From the NCBI GenBank assembly GCA_913046825.1, contig CAJWTF010000104.1:1-13522 (forward strand): DNA of 13,522 nucleotides, given 5' to 3'. The notes under the pieces are model-generated. The model saw nothing but the letters and a program-made list of their open reading frames with translations. It was not told the DNA's origin and made no database searches. The DNA is from an uncultured Rickettsiales bacterium. GTDB lineage: Bacteria; Pseudomonadota; Alphaproteobacteria; UBA8366. Of this stretch, positions 13,441-13,522 are shown piece after piece. How positions within the stretch are numbered: the first letter of the stretch is position 1; the number at the start of each line of letters is the position of its first letter. Position numbers and translations under genes: made by a program.

Positions 13441-13522
13441 ATGTCGGACGATCAGCGACCAAGTGACGATGAGACCAGCCAAGACGGCGAAGGCGGTGTT
13501 CCGCTCAATATTACGCATCAGT
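13441..13522 (+). CDS. secB: Protein-export chaperone SecB, N-terminus (cut by right edge)
   Basis: SecB is a cytosolic tetrameric chaperone that keeps precursors unfolded and hands them to SecA. Only 27 codons are visible: a polar, acidic start (MSDDQRPSDDETSQDGEGG), then VPLNITHQ at the window edge. An acidic leader followed by a P-L-x-I-x-x-Q motif is the usual opening of alphaproteobacterial SecB, just before the conserved QYxKDLSFENP. The chosen ATG is at 13441; an in-frame ATG two codons upstream (13435) is equally possible, and neither has a strong ribosome-binding site. The position after fxsA supports the call, since fxsA and secB are commonly linked near the Tim44 gene in this class. 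The diagnostic motif itself lies beyond the window, so confidence is moderate. Confidence 0.7.
   Translation, partial: MSDDQRPSDDETSQDGEGGVPLNITHQ

Noticed and set aside
1..13522. Search for CRISPR arrays, tRNA, rRNA, transposases, integrase or toxin-antitoxin genes
   Set aside because: None was seen by eye. The window is almost entirely filled by the listed genes, and the non-coding stretches are all shorter than 200 bases.

Overview
The window is a gene-dense, mid-to-high GC bacterial chromosome segment, and gene content and order point to an alphaproteobacterium. The evidence is a his cluster (hisB, hisH, hisA, hisF, hisE) running away from hslV-hslU, and a Tim44-domain gene, mltA, a Smr-domain gene and an XRE gene in one string, with fxsA and secB diverging from it. 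A Rhodospirillales-like lineage is plausible, but I cannot place the genus. No rRNA, tRNA, CRISPR array, insertion sequence, phage gene or integration scar was seen.

Layout. (1) 1-3368, minus strand: histidine biosynthesis in the order hisB > hisH > GNAT acetyltransferase > hisA > hisF > hisE. The genes overlap or nearly touch, except that a terminator-like hairpin lies between hisF and hisE. hisE runs off the left edge. (2) 3369-3557: divergent intergenic region. (3) 3558-6417, plus strand: a short-chain dehydrogenase resembling the dehydrogenase domain of peroxisomal multifunctional enzyme type 2, then the hslV-hslU protease pair. (4) 6427-12169, minus strand, in transcription order: Tim44-domain protein > mltA > lutA > lutB > lutC > Smr-domain protein > XRE regulator. 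Most junctions are overlaps or gaps of a few bases; the exception is 63 bases between mltA and lutA. (5) 12170-12328: a divergent intergenic region rich in inverted repeats. (6) 12329-13522, plus strand: fxsA, a histidine phosphatase, and the first codons of secB, cut by the right edge.

How the genes work together. HisB, HisH/HisF, HisA and HisE catalyse middle steps of histidine synthesis; hisG, hisD, hisI and hisC are not in view. HslV and HslU form one ATP-dependent protease. LutA, LutB and LutC are the three parts of an iron-sulfur L-lactate oxidation complex. The Tim44-domain protein, MltA, FxsA and SecB all concern the cell envelope or protein export, although they are not one pathway.

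I see no clearly new biological system here. The best leads are insertions into otherwise typical gene strings (a GNAT gene inside the his cluster, an SDR between hisB and hslV, a lut operon between mltA and smr, a phosphatase between fxsA and secB) and two structured non-coding stretches: the hisF-hisE hairpin and the stack of dyads between the Tim44 gene and fxsA.
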